This document shows positions 24,901 through 35,957 of a stretch of 64,000 nucleotides of DNA, in pieces. Origin of the DNA: Acanthopleura granulata (lineage: Eukaryota > Mollusca > Polyplacophora > Chitonida > Chitonidae); contig JABBOT010000001.1 in the NCBI GenBank assembly GCA_016165875.1, positions 12,336,540-12,400,539 on the forward strand. The letters run 5' to 3'. The notes under the pieces were generated by a model. It saw nothing but the letters and a program-made list of their open reading frames with translations, had not been told where the DNA came from and searched no databases. Position numbers and translations under genes: made by a program. Position 1 is the first letter of the stretch; the number at the start of each line of letters is the position of its first letter.

Positions 24901-27900
24901 AAACATGACCGACAATGATCACATCACAAACAGATACACTTACTTGAATATTGGTGATAAATTTGTGATCTTGAAATCTTCATATCTCATCGTCTTGTAC
25001 ATGTAGTCAATGATATCACACAGGTAGTAACGATGAGGGCTGATAAAAAGACAAGAATCAACGTTAGCACCTGGATGGTTGATAAGCATTCAATGAATGT
25101 ATGGTTGTATGTTTGGGTTTTATGTCGTACTCAACAAATTTTAAGTTACATGAAAATGAGGAGTCTTTAGAATGTACATATACTGTGTCTTCTTTTGGAA
25201 GGGCGAGCCCATGCTGCCAAACTGCTGCCGCCACTGGAACATCATGCAGAAGACGTCAGATATGACGCCCCATCCAGTCACATTACACTGACACTGGGCC
25301 GACCAGTCATGTTTCATTGCTCAGTGCTGAGCAGCAAGTGAGGCCGACACTCTAACCTCTAGGCCACCGTGGCAGTCAGCATTCAATATCACACATAGTA
25401 ACAATTAGGACTGAAGGTAATTAGTAATTAGTAACCGCAAGAACTGCAGAAAGGCAGAACTGCCATTTACCAATAAGCTTACATTATTTGACATTCCTGA
25501 GTGTCACAGACAACTGATATGTCACGTAACTTACCCAAGAATTTCAAAAGTTTTGCCAGCCGTGCTTGGATCCCGGACAGCTGCGACTACACCAGCTGCC
25601 ACATCTGATACCTGGAACAAAAAGAAAGTCAGAAAGTATAGAAAGGAATCATTTTCCACCTTTCTGCACTAAATTCTAACATTCATACCAATGCAATTTA
25701 AATTTAATCAGTTGGATACACATAGTCTTTCAACAAAAGGGAAAACAAGATAAATTTTTAAACTGATAGGGCAAATAGAATGAAGATGAAAGACACTGCT
25801 GAAGCAAACATTAGCCAAATTCGCATTTCTCCAAAAATCAGTTTGAGGAATGGAAATCCGTGAAGATTACAGGCAGCCTTCAAATACAATTACAACACTA
25901 CTTTATAGTGTATGGGGATTACAGACAGATTTCACTTACAAATAGGGACTGCTTTATAGTATATGGGGATTACAAACAGGTTTCATTTACAAATAGAGAC
26001 TGCTTTACAGCATATGGGAATTACTGGCAGACTTTACTTACAAACAGAGACTGCTTTACAGTATATTGGGATTACGGACAGACTTCATTTGCAAACAGAG
26101 ACTGTCTGTTGGTGTATGGGGATTACAGACAGACTTCACTTGCAAATAGACTGCTTTATAGTGTATGAGGATTACAGACAAGCTTCAATTACAAGTAGAG
26201 ACTGCTTTGGAGTACAGGGGATTACAGACAGACTTCACTTGCAAACAGAGACTGTTGTTTGGTGTATTGGGATTACAGGCAGACTTCACTTACATATACA
26301 GGCTGCTTTACTGTCTGTCTTCCTTTCTTCCAGAGCCCTAAGGAATTTGATGTTGAACGTCTCCCTAGATAAGAAAGAAAATGCTAGTTTTACTAACCTT
26401 AATCCAAAATATCACAAAAAAACTACAAACTTCTACTTTATTTGGTAAGATTATCAGTGAGTTCAAATGCAAACATGTTCACTCCCAAAGTACATAGGGA
26501 GAGCATGCATGGACATTTTAACATGTTCTTCACTAAGACTTAAAACCAACTGAGTAAATGTACATGTAACCTATTTTGTCAACTTTTTCAGAGGAGTTAA
26601 TATTTATCTAATTACTTGTCTCACAATATCACCACATAAAGCAGGAGAGTTGAGAAATTACTTCATAGCTGAAAATCTCGTCTTTCTAAAGCGAATGGTG
26701 AAAAATCAGTTACAGAGCCAACTCTCTAAATTAATTGTCGCATCCAGTTATTATTCTTTCCCATGTTGCCAATATGCACTTTAACACCGCTTGCAGGCTT
26801 TCTGAAAACTAAGAATTATGACAAATAGAGCGGCCTATGTGCAAACTTGCAGTAGTTAGCATAATAGCGGAAGAATCTGTCTTCTTGGCCGTAGATGTCA
26901 GCAGGCCGGAATATGGTGGCATCCGGGAACTCTTCCTTCACAGCCAGCTCACCCTTTGCCTGCAGATGACAGATCCCAGTTTAAGAGCCAGTACATGTCT
27001 GCTCATCAGGACATTTAGCGTACATAAAGAAACCCCCAAGTAAACCATCACAGACTTGATATGCACCTCACCACATTCACTATACTTTCCCGATCAGGCA
27101 CAGTAATTTGTTTTCTCAATGACTAGTGTGTTGGCAAGTGACTTCACACTTTTAGAATTTATTTATTTTTCTTTGTTTAGTTTTGTTTTTATTCATCAAC
27201 TCGCAACAGACATAGATGTCACCATTCAAGATGCCTCGGCCTGTCAAATTTTAGGGCCACTACACTGACCAGTATTGGATCCATTCTCTGATTCACTGCC
27301 CCAAGTAAGGAAATACTAAAACTTTCAATCCCTATTAGTTAAGTCTGAATCATAAACTCTCCACAAACTCTCCCCGACCACCTCAATTCCATCCAAACAA
27401 ACAACAATAACAGGGAGCTTAGCAATACTTACTTTGGTAATGAGATACTGAGAGCCTTCCTTCATGTAGATGGTCTGAGGGGTGAGGCTGGCGTTGAGCG
27501 CGGAAAAATGGATCAGTCTTGACACGCCACATTCCCGTGCTAATCTGGCAATACGACGACTCCCTTCCACATTCACATCGTGCAACGTGTAATTCCTAAT
27601 CACAAAACAAATTGTACATGTGCACAAATCTATACATGACTTACAAATACACTGTGCCTGGGTGCCAAGTGGAGAGAATATCGGCATATTTCTTTCATTG
27701 GTGTTTTTCCAGACCTTTACATTCAACAACAGTGACCTATGTCTTAGGCAGTTATAATTCTGTCCAGACCATAATGAGTATAACAGATGTACCAAGGAGA
27801 ACTTTCGGACTTACTTTGTCTCGTACTCCCGTCCTATCAAGTTGATGACCACATTAGAGTACTGCATGGCCCGGCGTACAGACTCTTCATCTCGCAGTTC

Positions 27901-30900
27901 ATAACGCTGCAATTAAAAAGCACCATAGTAGACTTTCTCAACATAGACACCGTAATTAACCGAAATCTTTTGATTTGACAACATTTCATGGTCTGTTTTC
28001 TGCTCCATTTGATAGTAATGTTAAGTGCCTTCAATAAACCGACTGTTGTCTATGCTGAAAACTGACAGTGGTTTGTAGTACAAACATTTCCAGTGAGTGT
28101 TAATCTGTCCTATCTAATCAAAAGAGGAAGATTCTTCTTCTTCTTGATAATGCCACTTCCAATGACAAGTTTGAGCTGAGAAACATGACACTGAAATTCT
28201 TGCCAGCCAACACAACATCAGTGCTGCAGCCCCCTGAATCATCCGTGCCTTTAAGGCAAGATACCGAAAACACCTGATGACCAGTCTTCTGGCCAAGTTT
28301 GACAGCTGTGACTCCATCAGCAGCTGGTGTAAGGAGGTTGACGTCCTGGAGGCCGTGAAGTGGGTAGGCTTAGCATGGAATGAGACCACAACGGGAACAA
28401 TCACCAAGTGTTTCACCAAAGCCGGACTCCATTTTGAATGCCTGGCACAGGACAATGACGATGACCTTCCTCTAGCCCAGCTCATCAGACACCTTGAGCT
28501 GCCAGCCGACATCACCACAAAGGACTTCATAGGCATCGACCAGACAACCAACATCGAGGCTACTTTTGGGCCAGAGTGCGAGGCTGAATTGGTGACGGAT
28601 GCAATAGATGATACAGGACAGGGAGATTTTGAGGAGGATCCCGACAATGAAACGATGGGAACTGAGAAGGGTTACTCTGAAGTCTTAGCAAATTTACAAA
28701 TGCTGAGGAATTTTTCTGCAGCAAACTGTTGGATCACATCCAAATCATGACCTACATCACCGAAGAGATTATAGTACATCGGTGCATGAAGAAGCAACAA
28801 TGTACCCTGGATCAATTTCTTATAAAGTAGTTATGTGTACTAAAGTAAAGTGCAAATCAGCTTCTTTCCATAGTTTGTTGCTATGCATCACTGTGCTCTT
28901 TAACAAGTTTAATTAAACATATATGTATGTACAATACACATAATGTTGTTGTTGTTGTTGTAGGCTCCTTGCCCATGTTTAATACACCACCATCTTGTCT
29001 AAACCGTCATTTTTGTTCAGTCCTGAGTACGGTCTGTTTACAGAGAGTCTACTGTATTAACACTTGTCAAACTGGAATAAAATGATACAAATTTAGTTCT
29101 ATCTGCCCTACCTTAAATCTCTGCATACATACATCATACAATAAAACCTAATGGACTCTCAAATGACTTTTAACAGGTTAACAGGTTTTTTCATAAACCT
29201 CCTAGCATTAAAGTGTATCTATAAAACAGATATTTCAAATCCAATTTGCAGACAAACCAGTTGGCAGAGTTAAAACTAGTGAAACTGCAATGTTTTCAAA
29301 ACCGACAATGATACGATCAAAAACAAAATTTCAGGATACTTACCAAGAAGAGTATCTGTCCCAAGTCCCCACAAAGCCTGAGAGGTGCCACATCATAGGA
29401 GTCCCCACGGTAAGGGATAATCACCTGAGACCCAATCTTACCTGCAGCAGAAGGACACATCAATTAACATTTGTTCCTCAATGTCTCTCATTCCACTTTA
29501 TATTTACTGAACTATCCTGCAGCAAATAACTGTCATTTATAAATTTAGGATGTTCAAACTTGCTAGTTCCATTCCATTTTAGAATCTAAAGACAGATATA
29601 TTACAAGAATATACAAACTACTAGTCTCTCTTGTTAACTTTCGAACACAAATTATACAGTATACAATTAAGGTGAACAATGTTGGATTCTACCTTGGACT
29701 GGTCACAAATCTTTTGGATTCCCTGACTTGTTACCCCAGGAGAAAAAAAGGGGCATAAAGAAATCCATGACATCTTTCTTGTGGCAATCATTCTCATGGG
29801 AATATAGTGAGATTCATACATGCAAGCTTATGGACCTCTCGTCAATCTGCTATTATCTCCACATTAGTCAGTGACTCTACATGTAAGTGACTTACCCAGC
29901 TTGTTCACAACATAGCTCCCCACAAAACCAGAAGCTCCAAACACTGTGGCAACAACTCCACTGAACGATGACCGCCCTCCACGTCCTCTTTTCAGGGCTG
30001 CTAGGTTCACGGCGCTGCTGTCGTGGCGTCTCTGTACAAACACCGCCCCGGTGACACATGGGATTTGGTGCCCTGGAGAAATGAGACAGAGATCGATCAG
30101 CAAAGTCAAAGTCTTGCTTACATGTACGGTTCAAGACCAGATAAAACACCAGATAAAATGGCCAGTGCAGACTAACTCTAATCTGAATTATTTCATAACA
30201 CCTTTATTCTCTTCCATGTAAACAGTAACACACAACATTCAAAACCCTGCACAGTCTGGTATTTTTATCACCTGCATCAGTGGCTAGCAGACAACAAGAT
30301 GAAAGATGACATGGGAAGTTTTAGAGAAATGTGCAAACAATGAACGATATCCCGAGAACTACTGCTGATTGTGAATGGTAACAAAGTGTAGTTTTGAACC
30401 TATGCTGAATTATTATGTTCATGTGCTTAGTATTCAGATGGATATACATGAATATATTCTTAAATATGGGGCATTGCAATCTGAAATGCACGGCACATCA
30501 TAAGGTAGATAAACACTGATATATCTCCTATATGTTTTCTCAGAAATCACCAGGAATTCAGCACATTTCATGTAAATATTCAGCCCTTGTCATACCTGAA
30601 AGTTTCCATGGACTAGAAAACCTTTTTTAAGTTGAAAAGCTTGAACCAGCACTGTCATCGAAAGTTACATTATTGTAGTATGTATGCACATAAATCGATC
30701 ACTATGTGCTTCTTTTGGTCTACCATATACTGATGCATCAATCGAGGCTCCAATCTGGATTATGTTATCTTGTCATGTGGTTACTACTCTGATATCTTCC
30801 AGAAGTGTTAGATTGCTCAAACATTGGAATTTGCATTAGAAATGATTGCTCATCAAATTCTCATTGTAACATCTCCCCTCATATTGTCAAACATAAATTT

Positions 30901-31299
30901 GTCAAGGTATTGCGACCAAGTATCATTTATAAGGACAAAGCATGCAGGCTGTGTGGTTCTGACATGTTTTCAAGGGGTATGCCATACAAGTAAACCGGTA
31001 ATCGCAAGTTTGGGAATGTGTCGTTTTGCAATTTTATAGTAGCCTCGAATACACATAATCGGTTAACAACTACATGTATGGGCTGACCAAGGCCATCATG
31101 CAGACCCTAATTATCGTAGCGTTTTCCAGTTGCCTTCGGCAGCTGTTAGCTCTTGGCCAATGTAATTCCAACATGTACTGAAAGAAGTTAATTGGTCTAT
31201 ATCTCAATATTGTGTTGTAAATTGCAAAAACACTGAAATGTGAACAGAAAGCGCCTTACGTCCAGCAGCGGTGACATTTCTCAGCACCAAGACAGACAT
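21949..31299 (-). CDS. NDUFA9: NADH:ubiquinone oxidoreductase (complex I) subunit A9
   Basis: 11 exons, 390 aa: 31299-31260, 30072-29896, 29441-29344, 27906-27815, 27595-27433, 26959-26847, 26360-26294, 25611-25535, 25039-24944, 24787-24721, 22131-21949. All phases join. Exon 2 carries [20 protein letters not shown] with the GxxGxxG dinucleotide-binding turn, exon 3 [11 protein letters not shown], exon 4 [15 protein letters not shown], exon 6 [14 protein letters not shown], exon 7 ends TVKQPVY, exon 11 [11 protein letters not shown]. Human NDUFA9 is of similar length. It is an atypical short-chain dehydrogenase fold subunit on the matrix side of complex I. Exon 1 ([13 protein letters not shown]) is the likely start of a mitochondrial presequence. 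The exon 6 donor (AA|GTTTGC) is weak, and the exon 7 acceptor is chosen by phase (GGGAG|A). Confidence 0.95.
22140..22410. repeat. 17-bp minisatellite before NDUFA9 exon 11
   Basis: About 15 imperfect copies of GATCACACACAGGTTAC. It begins roughly 10 nt upstream (in gene sense) of the exon 11 acceptor, so it occupies the branch-point zone of intron 10. Confidence 0.85.
23212..23445 (-). repeat. tRNA-derived SINE, family 1 (diverged)
   Basis: Contains TTGATTGGTATTATACAC, GGAATATTTCATTTAT and GTTGGACTTGAACTCACATC in family order, in NDUFA9 intron 10. Confidence 0.7.
25101..25378 (-). repeat. tRNA-derived SINE, family 2
   Basis: On the - strand the head reads GGTGGCCTAGAGGTTAGAGT, with an A box TGGCCTAGAGG; the body differs from family 1. 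The far end (TGAGTACGACATAAAACCCA) resembles the family 1 tail (GAGTGTAACATAAAACACCA), suggesting a shared 3' domain. Located in NDUFA9 intron 8. Confidence 0.7.
25863..26330 (-). repeat. about 51-bp minisatellite of the NDUFA9 exon 7 splice donor
   Basis: Eight diverged copies plus the exon itself. In gene sense each unit has an exon-like AAAGCAGTCTCTATTT next to GTAAGTGAAGTCTGTCTGTA, matching the real edge AAAGCAGCCTGTATAT|GTAAGTGAAGTC. Copies differ at the donor: some keep GTAAGT, others are GTAAAT/GTAATT, and three have become GCAAGT, a possible GC-type donor. Read-through past the true donor hits TAA within seven codons. Confidence 0.85.
28118..29056 (+). pseudogene. decayed Tigger/pogo-type DNA transposon in NDUFA9 intron 3
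   Basis: Remnant of a CENP-B/Tigger-family DDE transposase, antisense to NDUFA9. Visible family blocks: [31 protein letters not shown], then after a frameshift [36 protein letters not shown], and after a second frameshift near 28700 [10 protein letters not shown] and a stop at 28828-28830. The region that should hold the last catalytic Asp (DQG) is disrupted. A right end of Tigger style (ACGGTCTGTTTACAGAGAG then TCTACTGTA) lies at about 29028-29056. The N-terminal part and left end are missing, so the element is dead. Confidence 0.85.
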
Positions 31300-33359
31300 T
31301 TTGCCACTGAATGTCAGTCGAATGCAAATTCTTAACCGAGATTATAGCACAGAAACACAAAATCTCGCGTACTAATTATAACAAAGCTTACTCCTCTCTG
31401 ATTCCTTCCATTTCCATTTAGATCTGAATTTATGTCGCTTAGTTGACTCTTAAGAATCTTAAACCTTAAAATGCATTGTAGGAGAAACATGAGGCATACT
31501 TCCGCTGCCGTAAATTTTCCGTCTTATTTTAAATTATTTTTAATATCTGAAATTGTGGTTGAGTTTGTCTTTATTGCTCCTCATTAGGAGACATTTTCAG
31601 GATTATTTTAAATTATTGTGACAGTAAGTAAAAACAGATAACATTTAATAATACTTGTGTTATTTGTGATGTACTGAAACGAGTAAGTTAGGTTTACATC
31701 AGAGAAGTTTCAGGTCGTGTTGATAATTCTCGAAACTACAATGCATATGTACAGATTGTACTTCTGTTTCAGTTTCCAGACAGTTAAATTCTCCAAATGT
31801 TTCGATGTTATTGATAGAGTGTTCATGTAATTAAATAATATACCTGCAAATAGAATATCCTCATTTATTTTGTATAACGAAGTAAGTGACGATACGGTAA
31901 GCCATACCAGGTAAACGTTAAACTCTTGTGTCTGTGGCCTGCTGTTGTAGGAGACAGCAAGATGTGGACAGGAAGAGGTGTATGGTAGAAGCGTTCTTCA
32001 CTGTTAATCTGTTTAACTGTAGTACTATACAGGAGGTTATGAAATATTTCAGCACGCTACATGATCTCCCTGCTTATTTAATATTGTGACAATTACCTTG
32101 TTTATTGAATGGGTATCAGAAATATAAAATATGGAGGTAGTATATTTAATGCTGTTGAATTAGGTATGAAATAGAAATTTCTGCAAAAGAATCAGCCCAT
32201 CAAACCTGAAAGCCAACCAGGAGTGATAATTTATATGTGATACACTAACAGATCAGCTTAAAGTAAGGCAACTCAGTTTTATGTTCTGAGAGATTAGCCT
32301 CAGATGGTTATATGTTGTTACATTTGTCTACATGTAAGTGGTTGGGATGGTTGTCTTTTAATCGTTGTTACAGGCTTACTTGAAGGAATAAACTAGCAGC
32401 ATGAACAAATGTCAAGTTTTCTTATTTGTTTATATAGTATTTTGACCAGCAGTATTTGCTGTTCAGATTATTTTGATTGACAACTGAAGCAGTCAGTTAG
32501 TCTTGATGATAACCCTTCCCAGTTATCTGTCCTGGTGTTGGTGGAACTGGGTGGTCAACAACCCTCATAGAGGCCACTTACTTGTAGCTGGTCTTACATC
32601 AAGTTTGCTGGAGATCACAGGCCTGTGTCCAACACGACACATTCCATAATCAACCTCACTGGAATGAAAATCTGTTACATCACGGGGGAAGTTTTGTCCG
32701 TTACTTTCCAGTCCAATGATTTAAGCAAGGGATTGTCCTTGTAATGGTGATAAATGCATTAAGCACAGAGCAAATAAATATACTCTACACTTAAAACAAT
32801 AAGTCGAATCAGCATTGCAGAAGTCTCTTGAGATCACGCTGATTTCGGACAAGACGGTGGGGGCTCTCGTGGCCAACAACAACGTTAACCTCCATGAAAT
32901 CACGGTAGTTTGTGAGAGCCCCCATCCTCTCTCATCCAAAACCAGTGTCATCTTGAGAGACTTCCGCAGTGAGGATTCAGCTTATTTGATCAAACTGTAG
33001 TTTGAGATGCCCTAATGAAAGGTTGAATCAGGCAAATTGAGAGAAGCATGTCAGAAAAATTGCTAAGATTTGTACTGTTGTGAATATTACTGCCTTGTAA
33101 TTCTTTTTTGCATGGAACATACCTTCAACTCCCTGTCATTTCCTGTGAAAGCTTTAAGTGCTGTGTGAGAAAGTGAGGCCACATTTGAAAAAAAGTGGAT
33201 TTTTAATAGATATCAAGGGTTTGTCTTTATATTAAGAAAACTGGCTCGAACTATTGCTATTTAGTAGTTCAGGGTAATGCTGGTATAATATATTTGTTCA
33301 ATTCATTCTTGTTTATTTTCAGATTAACACTTCAGGAGGAACTTTGAACCAAACTAATC
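31300..33359. promoter_or_regulatory. spacer between divergent NDUFA9 and TXNL4A
   Basis: Divergent ATGs are 2.06 kb apart. An ETS-like ACTTCCGCT sits at about 31499-31507. A TTTTCAG acceptor at about 33323 begins the exon carrying the TXNL4A ATG, so TXNL4A has at least one upstream noncoding exon, not located. The inverted repeat at 32797-32989 is listed separately. No other gene seen. Confidence 0.45.
32797..32989. repeat. long imperfect inverted repeat (hairpin), about 75-80 nt arms
   Basis: Left arm about 32797-32872, loop about 37 nt, right arm about 32910-32989. Matching blocks include GGGGGCTCTC against GAGAGCCCCC and GAAGTCTCT against AGAGACTTC. Both strands read related peptides through the arms (SVILRDFRSEDSAY on +, SVISRDFCNADSTY on -). 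Probably in the 5' noncoding region of TXNL4A. Origin unknown. Confidence 0.8.
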
Positions 33360-33788
33360 ATGTCGTACATGTTAGCTCATTTACATAACGGTTGGCAAGT
33401 GGACCAGGCGATTTTGTCAGAGGAGGATAGGGTAGTGGTGATAAGATTTGGACATGACTGGGACCCCACTTGCATGGTAATGGACGAGACCCTGTACAAG
33501 TGTGCCGAGAGGATACAGAAATTTGCTGTTATTTATTTGGTGGACATTTCGGAGGTGCCAGACTTTAACAAAATGTATGAGTTGTACGATCCATGTACTA
33601 GTATGTTTTTCTACAGAAACAAACATATTATGATTGACTTGGGCACAGGAAACAACAACAAAATCAATTGGGCGATGGAGGATGTACAGGAGTTTATTGA
33701 CATTGTTGAAACAGTGTATCGTGGCGCCAGGAAAGGTCGCGGTCTGGTAGTGTCACCTAAAGACTATTCGACCAAGTACCGATACTGA
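33360..33788 (+). CDS. TXNL4A: thioredoxin-like 4A (Dim1, U5 snRNP 15 kDa protein)
   Basis: Uninterrupted 142-aa frame from ATG 33360 to TGA 33786-33788, the exact family length. It begins MSYMLAHLHNGWQVDQAI, contains VVIRFGHDWDPTCMVMDE, where thioredoxin's CxxC is replaced, then YDPCTSMFFYRNKHI, and ends SPKDYSTKYRY. This is one of the most conserved eukaryotic proteins: a thioredoxin-fold component of the U5 snRNP and U4/U6.U5 tri-snRNP, needed for pre-mRNA splicing in the nucleus. A splice acceptor about 36 nt before the ATG shows the 5' UTR is split. The whole CDS in one exon could reflect intron loss. Confidence 0.98.
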   Translation: MSYMLAHLHNGWQVDQAILSEEDRVVVIRFGHDWDPTCMVMDETLYKCAERIQKFAVIYLVDISEVPDFNKMYELYDPCTSMFFYRNKHIMIDLGTGNNNKINWAMEDVQEFIDIVETVYRGARKGRGLVVSPKDYSTKYRY

Positions 33789-34254
33789 CCATACGACAGG
33801 CAAACATTTTATGTTGACTGGAGTGTTCTCATTGTGGTAAAGTTTGTGCGAATGTGGGCCAGTTGTCAGATAGATATAAACTGACATGGTGTAATATGGC
33901 ATTATCCCTTACCACTGTTCTCAGCTGTTCACATACACCCTGAATGTATGACCCCACATCTATTCATCATTCTTCAGTGTCATCCAGTGTCAGTAATAAT
34001 TTCATCAGTTAGATACATATTTCACATATATGTTTATAATATGCTGTTACAATATTGACTTTTAATCAAGGCCCTTTCTGGTCAAACAGAGTGAAGTATC
34101 AAGGCATATTTCATTATTTGTCAACCTCACATTTCATTTCGCCAGCTGTGGAAGAACACGGGTGCACTTTTGCATACATGTACCTTGTGTGTTTTCTTTC
34201 ACAGATCATGAATATTTATGGCAGACTGGTTGTCACCAATGCATGTGCATTCTA

Positions 34255-34260
34255 AATAAA
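34255..34260 (+). terminator. TXNL4A poly(A) signal
   Basis: AATAAA about 470 nt after the stop. Confidence 0.7.
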
Positions 34261-35957
34261 GAAGGATGTATCAGGGAGTTTTGAGTGTTGGAATGTGTTT
34301 CTCATTTATAAGTCAGATTAGAGTGCCCATTGCGTTATAATCATGAACACGACAAGAGAGATGAACAGAAGGATTTCTTTAATAACAAAGGGAACATCAC
34401 TAAGATAATGGCCTTGATTTTCCAGCACAACCTTTAGAGTAAATCCAACCAACACATACTCTGAAATCAGAAGTATATTTTATTGAAACTCTGATGGGAG
34501 AACAAAATGAGCCATGATTATCCCAAGTATGAAGTATTAAAAGTGCTAAGATAGAGCAGCTTTTGAGACACGTGCTTTTAATCTGATATGTGGGACTCTA
34601 ATCTGGCTCGTATTACTGAAGTAACCATAAGGTTATATCGTGTACTTTACACCAGTTTATGCCACAAAGAAGATACTTTCCAATCAAGGTAGATAATACC
34701 TTGAAGTTCTTTGAAGAGTTACCTCCCTTGACATTATGCAAACAGCTGTATCGGAGGTGGTGCTACAGGCAAGTGGAGGTTGATATTTTCCAAAAAGTGA
34801 GAGAATAGCGATGGTTGTATTGTCATACTTTGCTTAGCAGGATTGTAATGAGATGCCTTAAAACAGGAGACGTCATTGACACGATGTCCCCATCCCTTGA
34901 CACACGGCTGTGATATGTCAAAGCTTGAAACCTATGTGAGGCACGTTTATAGCTTGGCCCGTTATAGGTTCCGCGCTGTCATATACCCACTTGAGATTGT
35001 ATGTAGTTACACGTGTGGCTTGGTTTTCTGTATATTTAGTACGTTAAGATGACTGGGAAGCTTAAAATTTGATATATCATCGTGACATTCATTCAGAAAA
35101 TCATTAACCTGACGAAATAACGTATATTATAAATGTAGTAGCTGGTAGGTAGTGGCCTATGGTATATTTCTGATCAAGTGGATCTCGAGTCCAGGCTTCT
35201 CAGGATAACTCAATACGGGTTTTAAAAGGAAAGTCTGTCAATAAATTGTCGATGAAAATGCTCTTTTATTTAGATAATGCCATTTTATTTTTTCTCATCA
35301 TCTTGCACCTGATTTGGACCATATTTGAGCTCTACGCAAATGGGTGTCACTGGTATAAAAGTTTAAATTCGAGTCCATCTTACAAATAAATAGTCAGACA
35401 CTTCAATCTTATACACCAGGAGTGGAGTGAAATTAAAAGTCTTGAGTGTGGGACAATTAAAATATCAGTCTATGCAGATTGTTACTGTTTAATAGTGAAT
35501 AGGCACAGTGCTGTAATAGGCCACCAGCATATCAATAGAAGAGGTACATTAAATTACCATACTATATATCACTGGGGCTTTGCCTGATTTCCTCCCACCA
35601 TAATGCTGATTGCCGTCATTTAAGTGAAATATTTTTAAGCATGGTGCTAAACACCAATCAAATAAATAAATAAATATATATTACTGTATTGGAGTTCATA
35701 ATTATCTATGTCTGGCCTAAAATAGCCACCACGATGTACATTTTAGAGGCTTCATTAAGGTTCATTATTACTTTTTTCTGCTACTAATTGGATATCTTAT
35801 ACGACCATCCAAACAAACAGCAGAACACCTTTGTAATATCAGTGTAACTCCCAGAACAAGGTAAAATGGGTAATTTTAGTCATGGGTGAATTTTTACTTC
35901 CAATGCATCCAGTTAAAACCTCCATATCGATTTTTGTTTCCATGTAGGTAAGGTAGA
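34261..35957. other. intergenic spacer with one SINE
   Basis: No gene supported. Contains a + strand family 1 SINE tail fragment at about 35560-35685. The right end probably holds 5' noncoding sequence of the FAD oxidoreductase, since a CATGTAG/GTAAGGTAG stretch just before the ATG offers acceptors. Confidence 0.55.
35560..35685 (+). repeat. SINE family 1 fragment
   Basis: CCTCCCACCATAATGCTG, AGTGAAATATTTTTAAGC and the ACACCAATCAAATAAATAAA tail; only the 3' half is present. It is in the opposite orientation to the other clear copies here. Confidence 0.8.

Noticed and set aside
25860..26448. + strand frames with [15 protein letters not shown] repeats
   Set aside because: Antisense translations of the NDUFA9 exon 7 donor minisatellite.
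28114..28647. 177-codon - strand frame in NDUFA9 intron 3
   Set aside because: Antisense shadow of the Tigger transposase remnant, which is clearly coded on the + strand.
32721..33000. Overlapping open frames on both strands before TXNL4A
   Set aside because: Explained by the inverted repeat; no start or splice evidence for a gene.
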